From positions 1 through 51,914 of the forward strand of contig CALBPF010000369.1 in NCBI GenBank assembly GCA_937899105.1: a stretch of DNA of 51,914 nt, written 5' to 3'. Below the pieces are notes generated by a model. That model was not told the DNA's origin. It ran no database searches and saw only the letters and a list, made by a program, of their open reading frames with translations. Made by a program: the position numbers and the translations under genes. The stretch is from an uncultured Flammeovirgaceae bacterium. GTDB lineage: Bacteria; Bacteroidota; Bacteroidia; Cytophagales; Cyclobacteriaceae. Positions 1-7,846 of the stretch are shown one piece after another; the first letter of the stretch is position 1, and every line of letters starts with the position of its first letter.

Positions 1-1
1 T

Positions 2-3000
2 TTCAAGAGGGGCGTTGATCTCCATATGGTCTTCCGGATCGGGAAGGACGTCACGGATGTAAAAACCTTTAAATGGCAAATCTCAGGAAATGGGCTGAAA
101 TACATAGATAATAGAAGCGACCATGAATTCATGTTTCCTGAGCAATATGACTTTAGCTGGACCAAAACCACTCGAGATGATTTTAGAAGTGGTAATTTTC
201 CTCATATATCAATCAAGGATAAGGTCTTTGTAGAAACAGTAGGAGGAGACTTGACCGTGAAAATTGAAGACAACACGGATAATGGTCGAGGCATATATTC
301 AGAACCGGTGGACCATAAAGACCAGACCATGGAGGACTCTGATATTTACTATGCCATTGTTGGTAATGTGGTCTTGCTTAAAATCAAACCCTATCAGGAG
401 GACTTCAGGTACATTGTTTACAACTCTAAAATTCAGAAGGCGCGTAGAGTAGATGAAATCAAAGACGCTTGCATTTTGCTTCCGGATGATCATGGCTTGA
501 TTTTTACGAATGGCTACTACCTTCAGTCAGGAGAGTATAAGCAGTTCGATAACGAGCTTAAGTCCATGGTCTTTGAAAAGCGCATAGCCTCTCCGAATGG
601 TGAGGACTACTTGTATGTGTTTTACAATCGCGAGAATGGTATTTACCTGCTTATGCATTATAATCTTATTGAGCAACAGGTAGAGAACCCTATTATATGC
701 CATGGTTTTTCCATTTTTGAAAATGGAGAGATGTGCTTGTTTAGAGGGGATGAAGAGCCAAAGAAGCATCACGCGATTCAAATTTGGAGAACCCCGTATA
801 CCGGTCCGGATTTTAAGATGGAAACAACTAATTCATCTTACCTCAATAAAATTGGCAACAAGGACGTGGTGAAAGCTATGGCCGAATGCAATGAACTATT
901 GAACCTTATAAATAAGGACGATACATACAGTGGACTTTACCTTGACCTAATAAAGAATTCAACCGACATTATTGACTCATACCACTGGCTGGACGCCCAG
1001 GAATATGATTTAAAGCAACCTCTTAATGAAATTCGAAAAGTTGCTTCATCGGCTGTTGATGAGTTTGAGAAGGTGCAGAAAATTCGTGAGAATACCGATA
1101 CTGCCCTGAAAGAGAGTTTCGAAAATGCTGATGTTGTAATCAAAGAAATTAAAACTACGCGTGTAAAAACGGTGGATCAGTATGTCCAACAGCTGGCTGA
1201 TTTACGTAAGGTAAGAGGTGAGATCATATCGCTCAATGAGCTTCGTTATGCGGATGTTGAACACATCAAAGGTTACGAAGACCAGCTAGCAACGTTTTAC
1301 GATCAGACTTCTCAGAATACCATTAAGTATTTGCTCAAAGACAAAGCGCTTGAACCTTATCAAGCCAAAGTAGTACAGATGCAGGGGCAAATTGAAGCGG
1401 TCGCCAAGGTAGTGGAAGCTGAGAAAACAGAGGAGCAGATTTTATCCGTGTCACAAGAGCTAGAGCTCCTAATTGAAATTGTCAGTAATCTTGAAATCAA
1501 AGACGCCACAGAAACTACCAAAATTATAGACAATATCTCACAGATCTATTCTCAATTTAATCAGCTTAAGGCTGCCCTGAAGAGAAAGAGAAAAGAGTTA
1601 TTCAGTGTTGAAGGCCAAGCAGAATTCAATGCACAAATGAAGCTTATTGATCAGGCGGTCATTAATTATTTGGACATCTGTGATTCTGCCCAAAAGTGCG
1701 AGGAGTACCTAAGCAAAGTAATGGTCCAGCTTGAGGAACTCGAAGGAAAGTTTTCTGAGTTTAATGAGTTCATAGATAAGCTTAGCGTCAAGCGCGATGA
1801 AGTGTACAATGCGTTTGAAAATAAGCGTATTCTGTTAATCGAAGAAAAGAACAAAAGAGCCAACACGTTACAACTTTCTGCTGACCGGATCATAAAATCC
1901 GTGCAAAGTCGGATTTCCAGATTCACATCCGAAGTGGAAATTAATGGATATTACGCTTCCGATATTATGCTGGAAAAGGCAAGGAATATAATCCAGGAAC
2001 TTGAGGAACTAGGAGATACTGTCAAGTCCGAAGATATAGTAAGTCGTCTAAAAACAGCAAAGGAAGATGCTATTCGTCAATTAAAGGATAAAACTGATTT
2101 ATTCGTTAATGGGGAGGATCTAATCAAATTTGGGGAACATCAGTTTGCTGTAAACTCACAGAATCTTGATTTGACTATCGTCAATAAAGATGATACACTC
2201 TTCCACCATTTAACAGGCACCAATTTTTTTGAAGCGATCAAGGCTGATTCGATTAAAGGTTATGAACAAGTGATGGATCAGTCATTACTTTCTGAAAATG
2301 ACGAGGTTTATCGTGCCGAGTACCTGGCCTACATGCTACTTGAACACGCCAAAATAGACTCTGACATCTCCATGGAAAATCTCTATGAAATGACAGATGG
2401 AGAGCTTAAAGAGCATGTGACAAAATTCATGTCAGTAAGGTATGACGAAGGGTATATTAAAGGTGTACATGATCATGATGGTGTGGCGATACTCAGAGTG
2501 TTGTTAAATCAGATTCACACTGCCGATTTATTACTTTTTTCTTCGAACGTTAGAGCTGTAGCCGCCCTTTTTTGGAAGAAATTTTTAGATCAGGAAAGAA
2601 AGCAATTCTTGAATCATCAGCTTAAAAGTGCAGGAATTATTTTAAAGGTTTTTCCTGGTACAAAAGAGTTTGATAGCCTTCTTAATATTCTTAAAAACGC
2701 AATAGGGAAATTTATTGAGACCACACAGCTGTTCGATTTAGGACTGAAGGACGACGCAGCTTTTTATCTTTTCAAAGAAATATCCAGAGGAGATAAATTC
2801 GTGATGGATAAAAATGCAGATGACCTTTACAATGCATTTAAAGGTCACCTAAGGAAGCATAAAGCTCAAAAGCTATTTGATGATGCTTTGAAGGGCCTTA
2901 TGGAGGATCCATCTGCCGCGTACCAGCATGTAGTCAACTGGGTAAATTCGTTTGTACAATCTTATGAAGATATGAACTACTGGGAAGATTATGTTCATGA

Positions 3001-4498
3001 AGTAAGTGTAGTATTACTTGCTAATGATTACAATAAAAATAAAGTAGTACATGTATCTCTACAAGCGTCATTAGAAGGTTTACAAGGCGATCATAAATTG
3101 ATTCAGGAAGGAAAGTACGAGCTGCAATACAACCATTTTATGAGCAAGCTTAAAACCTATCATGAAAATGTAGTCCCATTGTTTCGAACGTTCAATGATT
3201 TCAAAAAAGAGGTCACGGCTTCATTTAGAGAAGAGATGAGGCTCAATGAGTTCAAACCACGAGTGATGTCATCGTTTGTTAGAAACAAACTTATTGATGA
3301 AGTGTACTTACCGCTGATAGGTGCAAATCTTGCCAAGCAAATAGGGGCAGCGGGAGACAAGAAGAGAACTGACCTGATGGGCTTGCTTTTACTCATATCA
3401 CCTCCGGGATATGGTAAAACCACCCTTATGGAGTACATCGCTAATCGTTTGGGTGTGATATTCATGAAAATAAACGGACCTGCTCTTGGCCATGACGTTT
3501 TATCTTTGGATCCTGAGCAAGCCCCTAACGCCGGCGCCCGCGAAGAACTAAAAAAGCTAAATCTGGCCTTTGAAATGGGTGATAATGTAATGATCTATCT
3601 TGATGATATTCAGCATTGTAATCCGGAATTTTTACAAAAATTCATCTCACTTTGTGACGCGCAACGCAAGATTGAAGGAGTCTACAAGGGAAGGAGCCGG
3701 ACCTATGATTTTCGCGGAAAGCGTGTTAGCGTGGTGATGGCCGGTAACCCGTACACGGAAAGCGGTGAGAAATTCAGAATTCCTGATATGCTGGCCAATC
3801 GTGCCGATATTTATAACCTGGGTGACATTATAGGTGATACGGAGGAAGTATTTAAATTGAGCTATTTGGAAAATAGCCTCACTTCAAACAGTGTAATGGC
3901 CAAGCTTGCAGGTAAGAGCCATAAAGATGTCATTACCATGGCCCGTATTGCGACCACAGGAAAACGCGATGGCGAGGATTTTGAGGCCAGCTATTCAGCA
4001 GAGGAGATCACAGAATACATAGAGATCTTAAAAAAGCTACTTAAAGTCAGGGATGTGATCTTATCGGTGAATCAAGAGTATATCTACTCTGCGGCACAGT
4101 CTGACGAATACCGTACTGAACCTCCCTTTAAACTTCAAGGCTCTTACCGTGATATAAATAAAATCACGGAGAAGGTGGTGAGCGTTATGAACGATGAAGA
4201 GTTAGACAATCTGATTTTGACCCATTATGAAAGCGAGTCGCAAACGCTGACTTCCGGAGCCGAGGCGAATTTATTAAAATTTAAATCATTGATTGGGACA
4301 ATTAGCAAGGATGAGAAAAAGAGATGGGATAAGATTTTGCAAAAGTTTCAGAAGCAGCAGGAGCTTCTGGGATATGGAAATCAAACCGGGCTTGTGGTAA
4401 AAGAAATGGAGAATATTTCAAAGCATCTGGATGGAATTCGCGAAGAAATGCTACTCCTTAATTTAAAAAGAAAGGAAAGAAAAGGTGAGAACAAGTGA
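2..4498 (+). CDS. Giant coiled-coil AAA+ ATPase of the 'DNA repair ATPase' type (5' partial)
   Basis: The reading frame is open from base 2 and the first ATG is at 26, so the gene begins outside the window; about 1498 residues are visible. The first ~300 residues (counted from the ATG) are beta-rich and propeller-like. Residues ~320-720 are charged coiled coil. The AAA+ module is C-terminal, with Walker A SPPGYGKTT near residue 1125, Walker B VMIYLDDIQ near 1190, and a sensor/Arg-finger-like stretch with GNPYTESG and LANRAD near 1240-1260. Bacteroidota and other phyla carry such proteins next to DUF4178 and DUF350 genes, and they are often labelled DNA repair ATPase; I know of no direct evidence for repair. 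The 3' end overlaps a small membrane-protein gene by 14 nt, and DUF4178, lipoprotein and DUF350 genes follow. I infer the cytoplasmic motor of an envelope system. The AAA+ assignment is firm; the cellular role is unknown. Confidence 0.85.
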   Translation, partial: FKRGVDLHMVFRIGKDVTDVKTFKWQISGNGLKYIDNRSDHEFMFPEQYDFSWTKTTRDDFRSGNFPHISIKDKVFVETVGGDLTVKIEDNTDNGRGIYSEPVDHKDQTMEDSDIYYAIVGNVVLLKIKPYQEDFRYIVYNSKIQKARRVDEIKDACILLPDDHGLIFTNGYYLQSGEYKQFDNELKSMVFEKRIASPNGEDYLYVFYNRENGIYLLMHYNLIEQQVENPIICHGFSIFENGEMCLFRGDEEPKKHHAIQIWRTPYTGPDFKMETTNSSYLNKIGNKDVVKAMAECNELLNLINKDDTYSGLYLDLIKNSTDIIDSYHWLDAQEYDLKQPLNEIRKVASSAVDEFEKVQKIRENTDTALKESFENADVVIKEIKTTRVKTVDQYVQQLADLRKVRGEIISLNELRYADVEHIKGYEDQLATFYDQTSQNTIKYLLKDKALEPYQAKVVQMQGQIEAVAKVVEAEKTEEQILSVSQELELLIEIVSNLEIKDATETTKIIDNISQIYSQFNQLKAALKRKRKELFSVEGQAEFNAQMKLIDQAVINYLDICDSAQKCEEYLSKVMVQLEELEGKFSEFNEFIDKLSVKRDEVYNAFENKRILLIEEKNKRANTLQLSADRIIKSVQSRISRFTSEVEINGYYASDIMLEKARNIIQELEELGDTVKSEDIVSRLKTAKEDAIRQLKDKTDLFVNGEDLIKFGEHQFAVNSQNLDLTIVNKDDTLFHHLTGTNFFEAIKADSIKGYEQVMDQSLLSENDEVYRAEYLAYMLLEHAKIDSDISMENLYEMTDGELKEHVTKFMSVRYDEGYIKGVHDHDGVAILRVLLNQIHTADLLLFSSNVRAVAALFWKKFLDQERKQFLNHQLKSAGIILKVFPGTKEFDSLLNILKNAIGKFIETTQLFDLGLKDDAAFYLFKEISRGDKFVMDKNADDLYNAFKGHLRKHKAQKLFDDALKGLMEDPSAAYQHVVNWVNSFVQSYEDMNYWEDYVHEVSVVLLANDYNKNKVVHVSLQASLEGLQGDHKLIQEGKYELQYNHFMSKLKTYHENVVPLFRTFNDFKKEVTASFREEMRLNEFKPRVMSSFVRNKLIDEVYLPLIGANLAKQIGAAGDKKRTDLMGLLLLISPPGYGKTTLMEYIANRLGVIFMKINGPALGHDVLSLDPEQAPNAGAREELKKLNLAFEMGDNVMIYLDDIQHCNPEFLQKFISLCDAQRKIEGVYKGRSRTYDFRGKRVSVVMAGNPYTESGEKFRIPDMLANRADIYNLGDIIGDTEEVFKLSYLENSLTSNSVMAKLAGKSHKDVITMARIATTGKRDGEDFEASYSAEEITEYIEILKKLLKVRDVILSVNQEYIYSAAQSDEYRTEPPFKLQGSYRDINKITEKVVSVMNDEELDNLILTHYESESQTLTSGAEANLLKFKSLIGTISKDEKKRWDKILQKFQKQQELLGYGNQTGLVVKEMENISKHLDGIREEMLLLNLKRKERKGENK

Positions 4499-4640
4499 TA
4501 TTTTTAAGATAATTGGAATAATAATCCTGTTATCGTTTATTGGAGGCTTTATATTCCGCTTCTTATTTAAGCTAGGTATATTGGCAATTATTATTCTAGC
4601 CGTTATTTACCTGTTCAATAAATTATTTAGAAGCAGATAA
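4485..4640 (+). CDS. 51-residue two-helix membrane protein overlapping the ATPase gene
   Basis: A GTG-initiated frame of 51 codons starts inside the last codons of the ATPase gene (14-nt overlap) and ends in TAA. A purine-rich GGAAAG stretch lies just upstream, so translational coupling is plausible. The product begins MRTSDIFKII. It has two hydrophobic segments (about residues 9-24 and 31-44) separated by FRFLFK, and a basic C-terminus (NKLFRSR). It is too short for common gene-calling cut-offs and likely to be missing from automatic annotation. I do not recognise a family. The overlap, the lack of stops in the frame and the membrane-like composition argue that it is real. Its position between an AAA+ ATPase and DUF4178/DUF350 genes suggests a small membrane anchor or subunit. 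That role is inference. Confidence 0.6.
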   Translation: MRTSDIFKIIGIIILLSFIGGFIFRFLFKLGILAIIILAVIYLFNKLFRSR

Positions 4641-4686
4641 CAGCTTTTAGTCATATTATTTAAATTAAAAACTAACAACTAACTAT

Positions 4687-5235
4687 ATGGGACTATTCGA
4701 TTTTTTTAAGAAGAAAGAAAAGGAACCTGAATATGACGTGACTAACCTTAAAGTTTCGGATCTGGATCATGGATTTATTTTGGAGTATGATCTGAAAACC
4801 TGGGAGGTAAAAGAAGTTTACGAATACGATTGGGGCAACAATAATTTTTCACAAGAGTATATGTTGGACTCCGGGGATGAAGTCATTTACCTCGGAGTGG
4901 AAGATAAGGGTGAACTGCACTTGTCAGCCATGAAGAACATTAAGATCCGCAAGCTTGGTGATGATATTATTGACAAAACAATAAAGAAAAAACGTCCTCC
5001 TAAGAAACTGGAGTATGATGGTATTTCATATCACCTGCATACCGATAGTGCAGGTTACTTTAATGACAAGACAAAAGGTACCAACGATTGGGAAGAGCTG
5101 ATCGCCTGGGAATACTATGATGACGAAGAGCAAAACATATTGAGCATTACTCAATGGGGAGAACGTGATTTTGAAGCTTCTGTGGGCAAGGTGGTGAAGG
5201 AGTACCAGATTTCCAATATAATACCAGGTACGTGA
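4687..5235 (+). CDS. DUF4178 domain protein
   Basis: The 182-residue product starts with a short basic patch (FDFFKKKEKE). Nearly the whole remainder is one beta-rich DUF4178-like domain: LKVSDLDHGFILEYDLKTW, then YDWGNNNFSQEY, and finally a repeat-like SITQWGERDFEASVG and a closing NIIPG. The WEVKEVYEYDWG and ITQWGERDFEAS signatures are what I associate with the family. No signal peptide or membrane helix is visible, so it should be cytoplasmic or peripheral. DUF4178 genes commonly neighbour DUF350, membrane-type spermidine synthase and SpeD genes, which is the context here. The ATG was chosen as the first in-frame methionine; the upstream sequence is AT-rich with no Shine-Dalgarno, normal for Bacteroidota. 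No biochemical function is known to me. Confidence 0.82.
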   Translation: MGLFDFFKKKEKEPEYDVTNLKVSDLDHGFILEYDLKTWEVKEVYEYDWGNNNFSQEYMLDSGDEVIYLGVEDKGELHLSAMKNIKIRKLGDDIIDKTIKKKRPPKKLEYDGISYHLHTDSAGYFNDKTKGTNDWEELIAWEYYDDEEQNILSITQWGERDFEASVGKVVKEYQISNIIPGT

Positions 5236-5262
5236 TTGGCCCTGTAAGCTGACCATTTTTAT

Positions 5263-5270
5263 TATATTTG
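5263..5270 (+). promoter_or_regulatory. Possible Bacteroidota -7 box before the lipoprotein gene
   Basis: TATATTTG matches the TAnnTTTG consensus of Bacteroidota housekeeping promoters and lies 20 bases before the lipoprotein ATG. A TTG at 5236-5238 could be the upstream element, but the 24-base spacer is longer than usual. The site is in the 54-bp gap after the DUF4178 gene, so it would be an internal promoter of the cluster. Confidence 0.3.
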
Positions 5271-5289
5271 AAAACCATTACCTATACCT

Positions 5290-6018
5290 ATGAAAGTCAT
5301 TAAGGCCACATCAGTTTTATTTGTCGTTTTTCTCTTGGCGAGCTGCGGGGGCAGCAAGCGTTTTGAGAAAAGTCCTGTCGATAACATTATCCGCGATATG
5401 CCCTCAGATCGGGTTTTTTCAGTCATATTAAATGATATGGATGTAGAATGTAGCTTCTTTCATACCTATACGCATCAGTACAAGATTATAGAAGAAACCG
5501 AACCGGGTAAACCTGAAGAAAGACTTACGGATTGGTATGAGGTAAGCGAAGGTTATTTCGAGAGTCATGCTAATGATATGGGTATGGAAATAGCTTCCAG
5601 AGGTGAAGATGGTAAATTACAAAAAGGAGCAAGCCCTCCAGGCTACAACAATTATGTGGGTAACCCTAAATATGGTAGGTGGGAAAATAGAGGAGGTTCT
5701 AGTTTTTGGGCTTTTTACGGGCAATACGCTTTTATGAGCAGTATGTTCTATATGATGACTTATCCAGTGCGCAGATCTTACTGGAATGACTATAGGGGTA
5801 GCTACTATGGAACGGGAAGGTCATATTATGGTCCAACTGCCTCCGGGCGTAGTTACTACGGAACAAATAGCGATTACAACAGGTCCACAAGACCGAATTC
5901 TACATGGAGTAGAAATACATCATCATTTAAGAATAGGGTTTCAAGTCGTACCTCAAGGTCCAGTTCGAGGTACGGTGGATCAAGCTACAGATCACGCGGG
6001 GGAGGGTACGGTAAATAA
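5290..6018 (+). CDS. Lipoprotein with Ser/Tyr/Gly/Arg-rich tail
   Basis: A lipoprotein signal peptide is clear: a basic start, a hydrophobic core and the lipobox LLASC, with the acylated cysteine at residue 19. Residues ~40-120 form a soluble domain. About residues 135-160 are aromatic and hydrophobic (FWAFYGQYAFMSSMFYMM). From ~165 the tail is low complexity, with repeated GRSYYG units followed by Arg/Ser/Gly-rich sequence ending RGGGYGK. Lipoproteins with such tails (YjfM/YgiB, DUF1190) accompany DUF350 YjfL in enterobacteria, so this may be a functional counterpart; I do not claim homology. It sits 54 bp after DUF4178 and 14 bp before DUF350. I infer that it anchors in the envelope next to the DUF350 protein. 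Confidence 0.75.
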   Translation: MKVIKATSVLFVVFLLASCGGSKRFEKSPVDNIIRDMPSDRVFSVILNDMDVECSFFHTYTHQYKIIEETEPGKPEERLTDWYEVSEGYFESHANDMGMEIASRGEDGKLQKGASPPGYNNYVGNPKYGRWENRGGSSFWAFYGQYAFMSSMFYMMTYPVRRSYWNDYRGSYYGTGRSYYGPTASGRSYYGTNSDYNRSTRPNSTWSRNTSSFKNRVSSRTSRSSSRYGGSSYRSRGGGYGK

Positions 6019-6032
6019 TAAACTAGCTTAAC

Positions 6033-6896
6033 ATGACAGTTATCATTGACGGTATTATTACTACGGCCTTATACCTGGCCGCTTCTTTTATCTTATTTAT
6101 CATTGGTAAGTTGGTTTACCAACTTTTTCACCCTAAGGTGAAAGTAGCTTGGGAGCTGGTCGAAAACGACAACTTTGCCTTTGCCACGGCTTACGTGGGT
6201 TATTTCATTGGCTTATTGCTGGCGATAGGAAGCGCCGTGATGGGTGAGACCTATGGTCTTTGGATTGACCTGATGGACATTGGTATTTATGGAGCGCTGG
6301 CGATTGTTTTACTTAACCTCTCCATTATTATTAATGACAAGATCATACTACGACACTTTAGTGTAAAAGAAGAGATTCTTGAACAGCGTAATACCGGTAC
6401 AGGCATTGTAGAAGGAGCTATTGGAGTAGCAACTGGTCTGATTATATTAGGGGCTATACACGGAGAAGGGTATGGAGAGGGTGGCCCAATAATTACCGCT
6501 TTGCTGTATTGGCTCTTGGGTATGGTTATTATGTTCATTACTTCGTTGGTGTACAATGCCATCACTCCCTATGACATACACGAACATATTGAAAAGGGCA
6601 ATGTAGCTGTAGGCATTGGTTTCGCCGGAGCTATGATTGCCATCGCAAACCTTATTCGTTTTGCACTTATGCATGATTTCGAGGACTGGATTATTACTCT
6701 TGAAGATGTAGGTATTGACGTAGGTATTGGTCTGGCGCTATTACCTTTGGTACGATTCCTTGCTGATAAAATATTGCTTCCCGGTCAGAACCTCACTGAT
6801 GAGATTGTAAATCAAGAAAATCCAAACTGTGGTGCGGCCTTAGTGGAGGCTTTTGCCTATATCGGGGGTTCTGTACTTATAACCTGGGCGCTATAA
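6033..6896 (+). CDS. Tandem DUF350 inner-membrane protein
   Basis: The 287-residue product has about eight hydrophobic segments in two similar halves. Half one (about residues 1-135) contains DNFAFATAYVGYFIGLLLAI and LLNLSIIINDKIIL. Half two (about 160-287) contains the counterpart KGNVAVGIGFAGAMIAIANL and LVRFLADKILLPG, then ENPNCGAALVEAFAYIGGS. This internal duplication with the short (N/K)xAxxxxxxG pattern is typical of DUF350 (the YjfL family). DUF350 proteins are small inner-membrane proteins of unknown function found beside polyamine and envelope-stress genes. The start is 14 bp after the lipoprotein stop. A REP/transposase element follows directly, separating it from the spermidine synthase gene that would otherwise be next in line. 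Confidence 0.85.
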   Translation: MTVIIDGIITTALYLAASFILFIIGKLVYQLFHPKVKVAWELVENDNFAFATAYVGYFIGLLLAIGSAVMGETYGLWIDLMDIGIYGALAIVLLNLSIIINDKIILRHFSVKEEILEQRNTGTGIVEGAIGVATGLIILGAIHGEGYGEGGPIITALLYWLLGMVIMFITSLVYNAITPYDIHEHIEKGNVAVGIGFAGAMIAIANLIRFALMHDFEDWIITLEDVGIDVGIGLALLPLVRFLADKILLPGQNLTDEIVNQENPNCGAALVEAFAYIGGSVLITWAL

Positions 6897-6940
6897 AACT
6901 GCCAAAAACTAGGTATCTAACTTATAAAAGAGAAAATTAT

Positions 6941-7148
6941 TTGCAAACCAAGTCCCATTAGGGACGGTCTGTTTGTATACTGTTTTGGAAAAAAAGAAAC
7001 GTAGCTCAGTAGGAGCGAACAGTTTGGCCAATCAACCTGAAGAGGGGAAGGTTATTATAAGTGCTGTAGAAGGTCGCGCCTATAGCGCTAAACGGATCTA
7101 TCTTGTTTGTTTCTGTAAACAGTTAACCCCTAAGGGGCCAACTTACAG
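6941..7148 (+). repeat. REP-like palindrome array without a transposase (copy A-B)
   Basis: This gap holds several short palindromes. GTCCC-atta-GGGAC is at 6952-6965, GCTC-agtag-GAGC at 7004-7016, and AACCT...AGGTT at 7034-7053. TAGCGCTA is at 7083-7090, and a long imperfect hairpin lies at 7113-7148 (CTGTAA...CCCCTAAGGGG...TTACAG). The first part resembles 7216-7293. The part from about 7073 resembles 7769-7830, where AGCGCT and AACGGAT recur in the same order. The array therefore reads as a copy of the same element without the transposase. The open frame from 6973 to 7158 is made of these palindromes and is not a gene. Confidence 0.7.
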
Positions 7149-7215
7149 TGTTTTATAAACCTCATTAGCGATTGAAAGTTGATAGTTCGTTAATTTAGCA
7201 ATAGTTAAAAATGCT

Positions 7216-7840
7216 CTGCAATCAAGTCCCGGTAGGGACGAACTATTTATAGAATATCATTGAGAGAAACCCAGCTCCATAGGAGCGGACTGATTAATGG
7301 CGAACACCTATTCACAAATATATATTCAAATTGTTTTCGCGGTCCGAGGTAGGCAAAACTTAATAGCCGAAAATAATAGGGAAGAGTTGCAGAAATATAT
7401 ATCTGGCATAGTTACAAATAGAGGTCAAAAACTAATTTCCATTTATTGTATGCCAGATCATATCCATTTATTGGTAGGTCTAAAACCATCTCTGGCAATT
7501 GCTGATTTAGTTCGAGATGTTAAAGCCGGCTCGTCTAAATTCATAAAGGAAAAAGGATGGATGAAGAGTCGTTTTGAATGGCAGGAAGGGTACGGAGCAT
7601 TTTCGTATTCTCACTCTCAGCTCAAAAATGTCATTGGATATATCAATAATCAAAAAGAACATCATAGGGGAAACACTTTTAAGGAAGAGTATGTTGATTT
7701 TCTCCATAAATTCAACGTTGATTTTAATGACCAATATTTATTTGAATGGATCGAATAGGCGGGTTCATGACGCACCTACAGCGCTCAACGGATTTATTTG
7801 TTTTCTATAGTCAGGACGCCCTTCCAGGGCTGTGGTATCC
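7216..7840 (+). mobile_element. REP-flanked Y1 transposase element (REPtron-like)
   Basis: The unit consists of a left palindrome pair (GTCCC-ggta-GGGAC at 7226-7239 and GCTCC-ata-GGAGC at 7274-7286), the transposase gene, and a right part at 7761-7830 ending in GCCCT-tcc-AGGGC (7818-7830). The left and right parts match the two halves of the transposase-free array just upstream. That arrangement, a Y1 transposase bracketed by REP palindromes, is what RAYT/REP elements look like. Its right hairpin ends 16 bases before the preferred start of the membrane spermidine synthase gene, so the insertion has replaced whatever upstream region that gene had. Confidence 0.65.
7297..7758 (+). CDS. IS200/IS605-like Y1 (REP-associated) transposase
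   Basis: The 153-residue product is full length for this family. The HUH metal-binding motif is visible as MPDHIHLLVG (about residues 51-60). A downstream helix with VIGYINNQKEHH (about 110-121) should carry the nucleophilic tyrosine, and the family-typical TFKEEYVDFL and QYLFEWI close the protein. These enzymes cut and join single-stranded DNA at hairpins through a 5'-phosphotyrosine link. REP-type palindromes sit immediately on both sides and no TnpB gene accompanies it, which points to the REP-associated branch. All expected motifs are present, so it may be active. Confidence 0.9.
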   Translation: MANTYSQIYIQIVFAVRGRQNLIAENNREELQKYISGIVTNRGQKLISIYCMPDHIHLLVGLKPSLAIADLVRDVKAGSSKFIKEKGWMKSRFEWQEGYGAFSYSHSQLKNVIGYINNQKEHHRGNTFKEEYVDFLHKFNVDFNDQYLFEWIE

Positions 7841-7846
7841 ACTTTT

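Noticed and set aside
6973..7158. 61-residue open frame in the gap after DUF350
   Set aside because: It consists of REP palindromes that recur around the transposase, and the translation has no protein-like pattern.
6941..7293. CRISPR array
   Set aside because: The repeats are different palindromes at irregular spacing, with a transposase and no cas genes.
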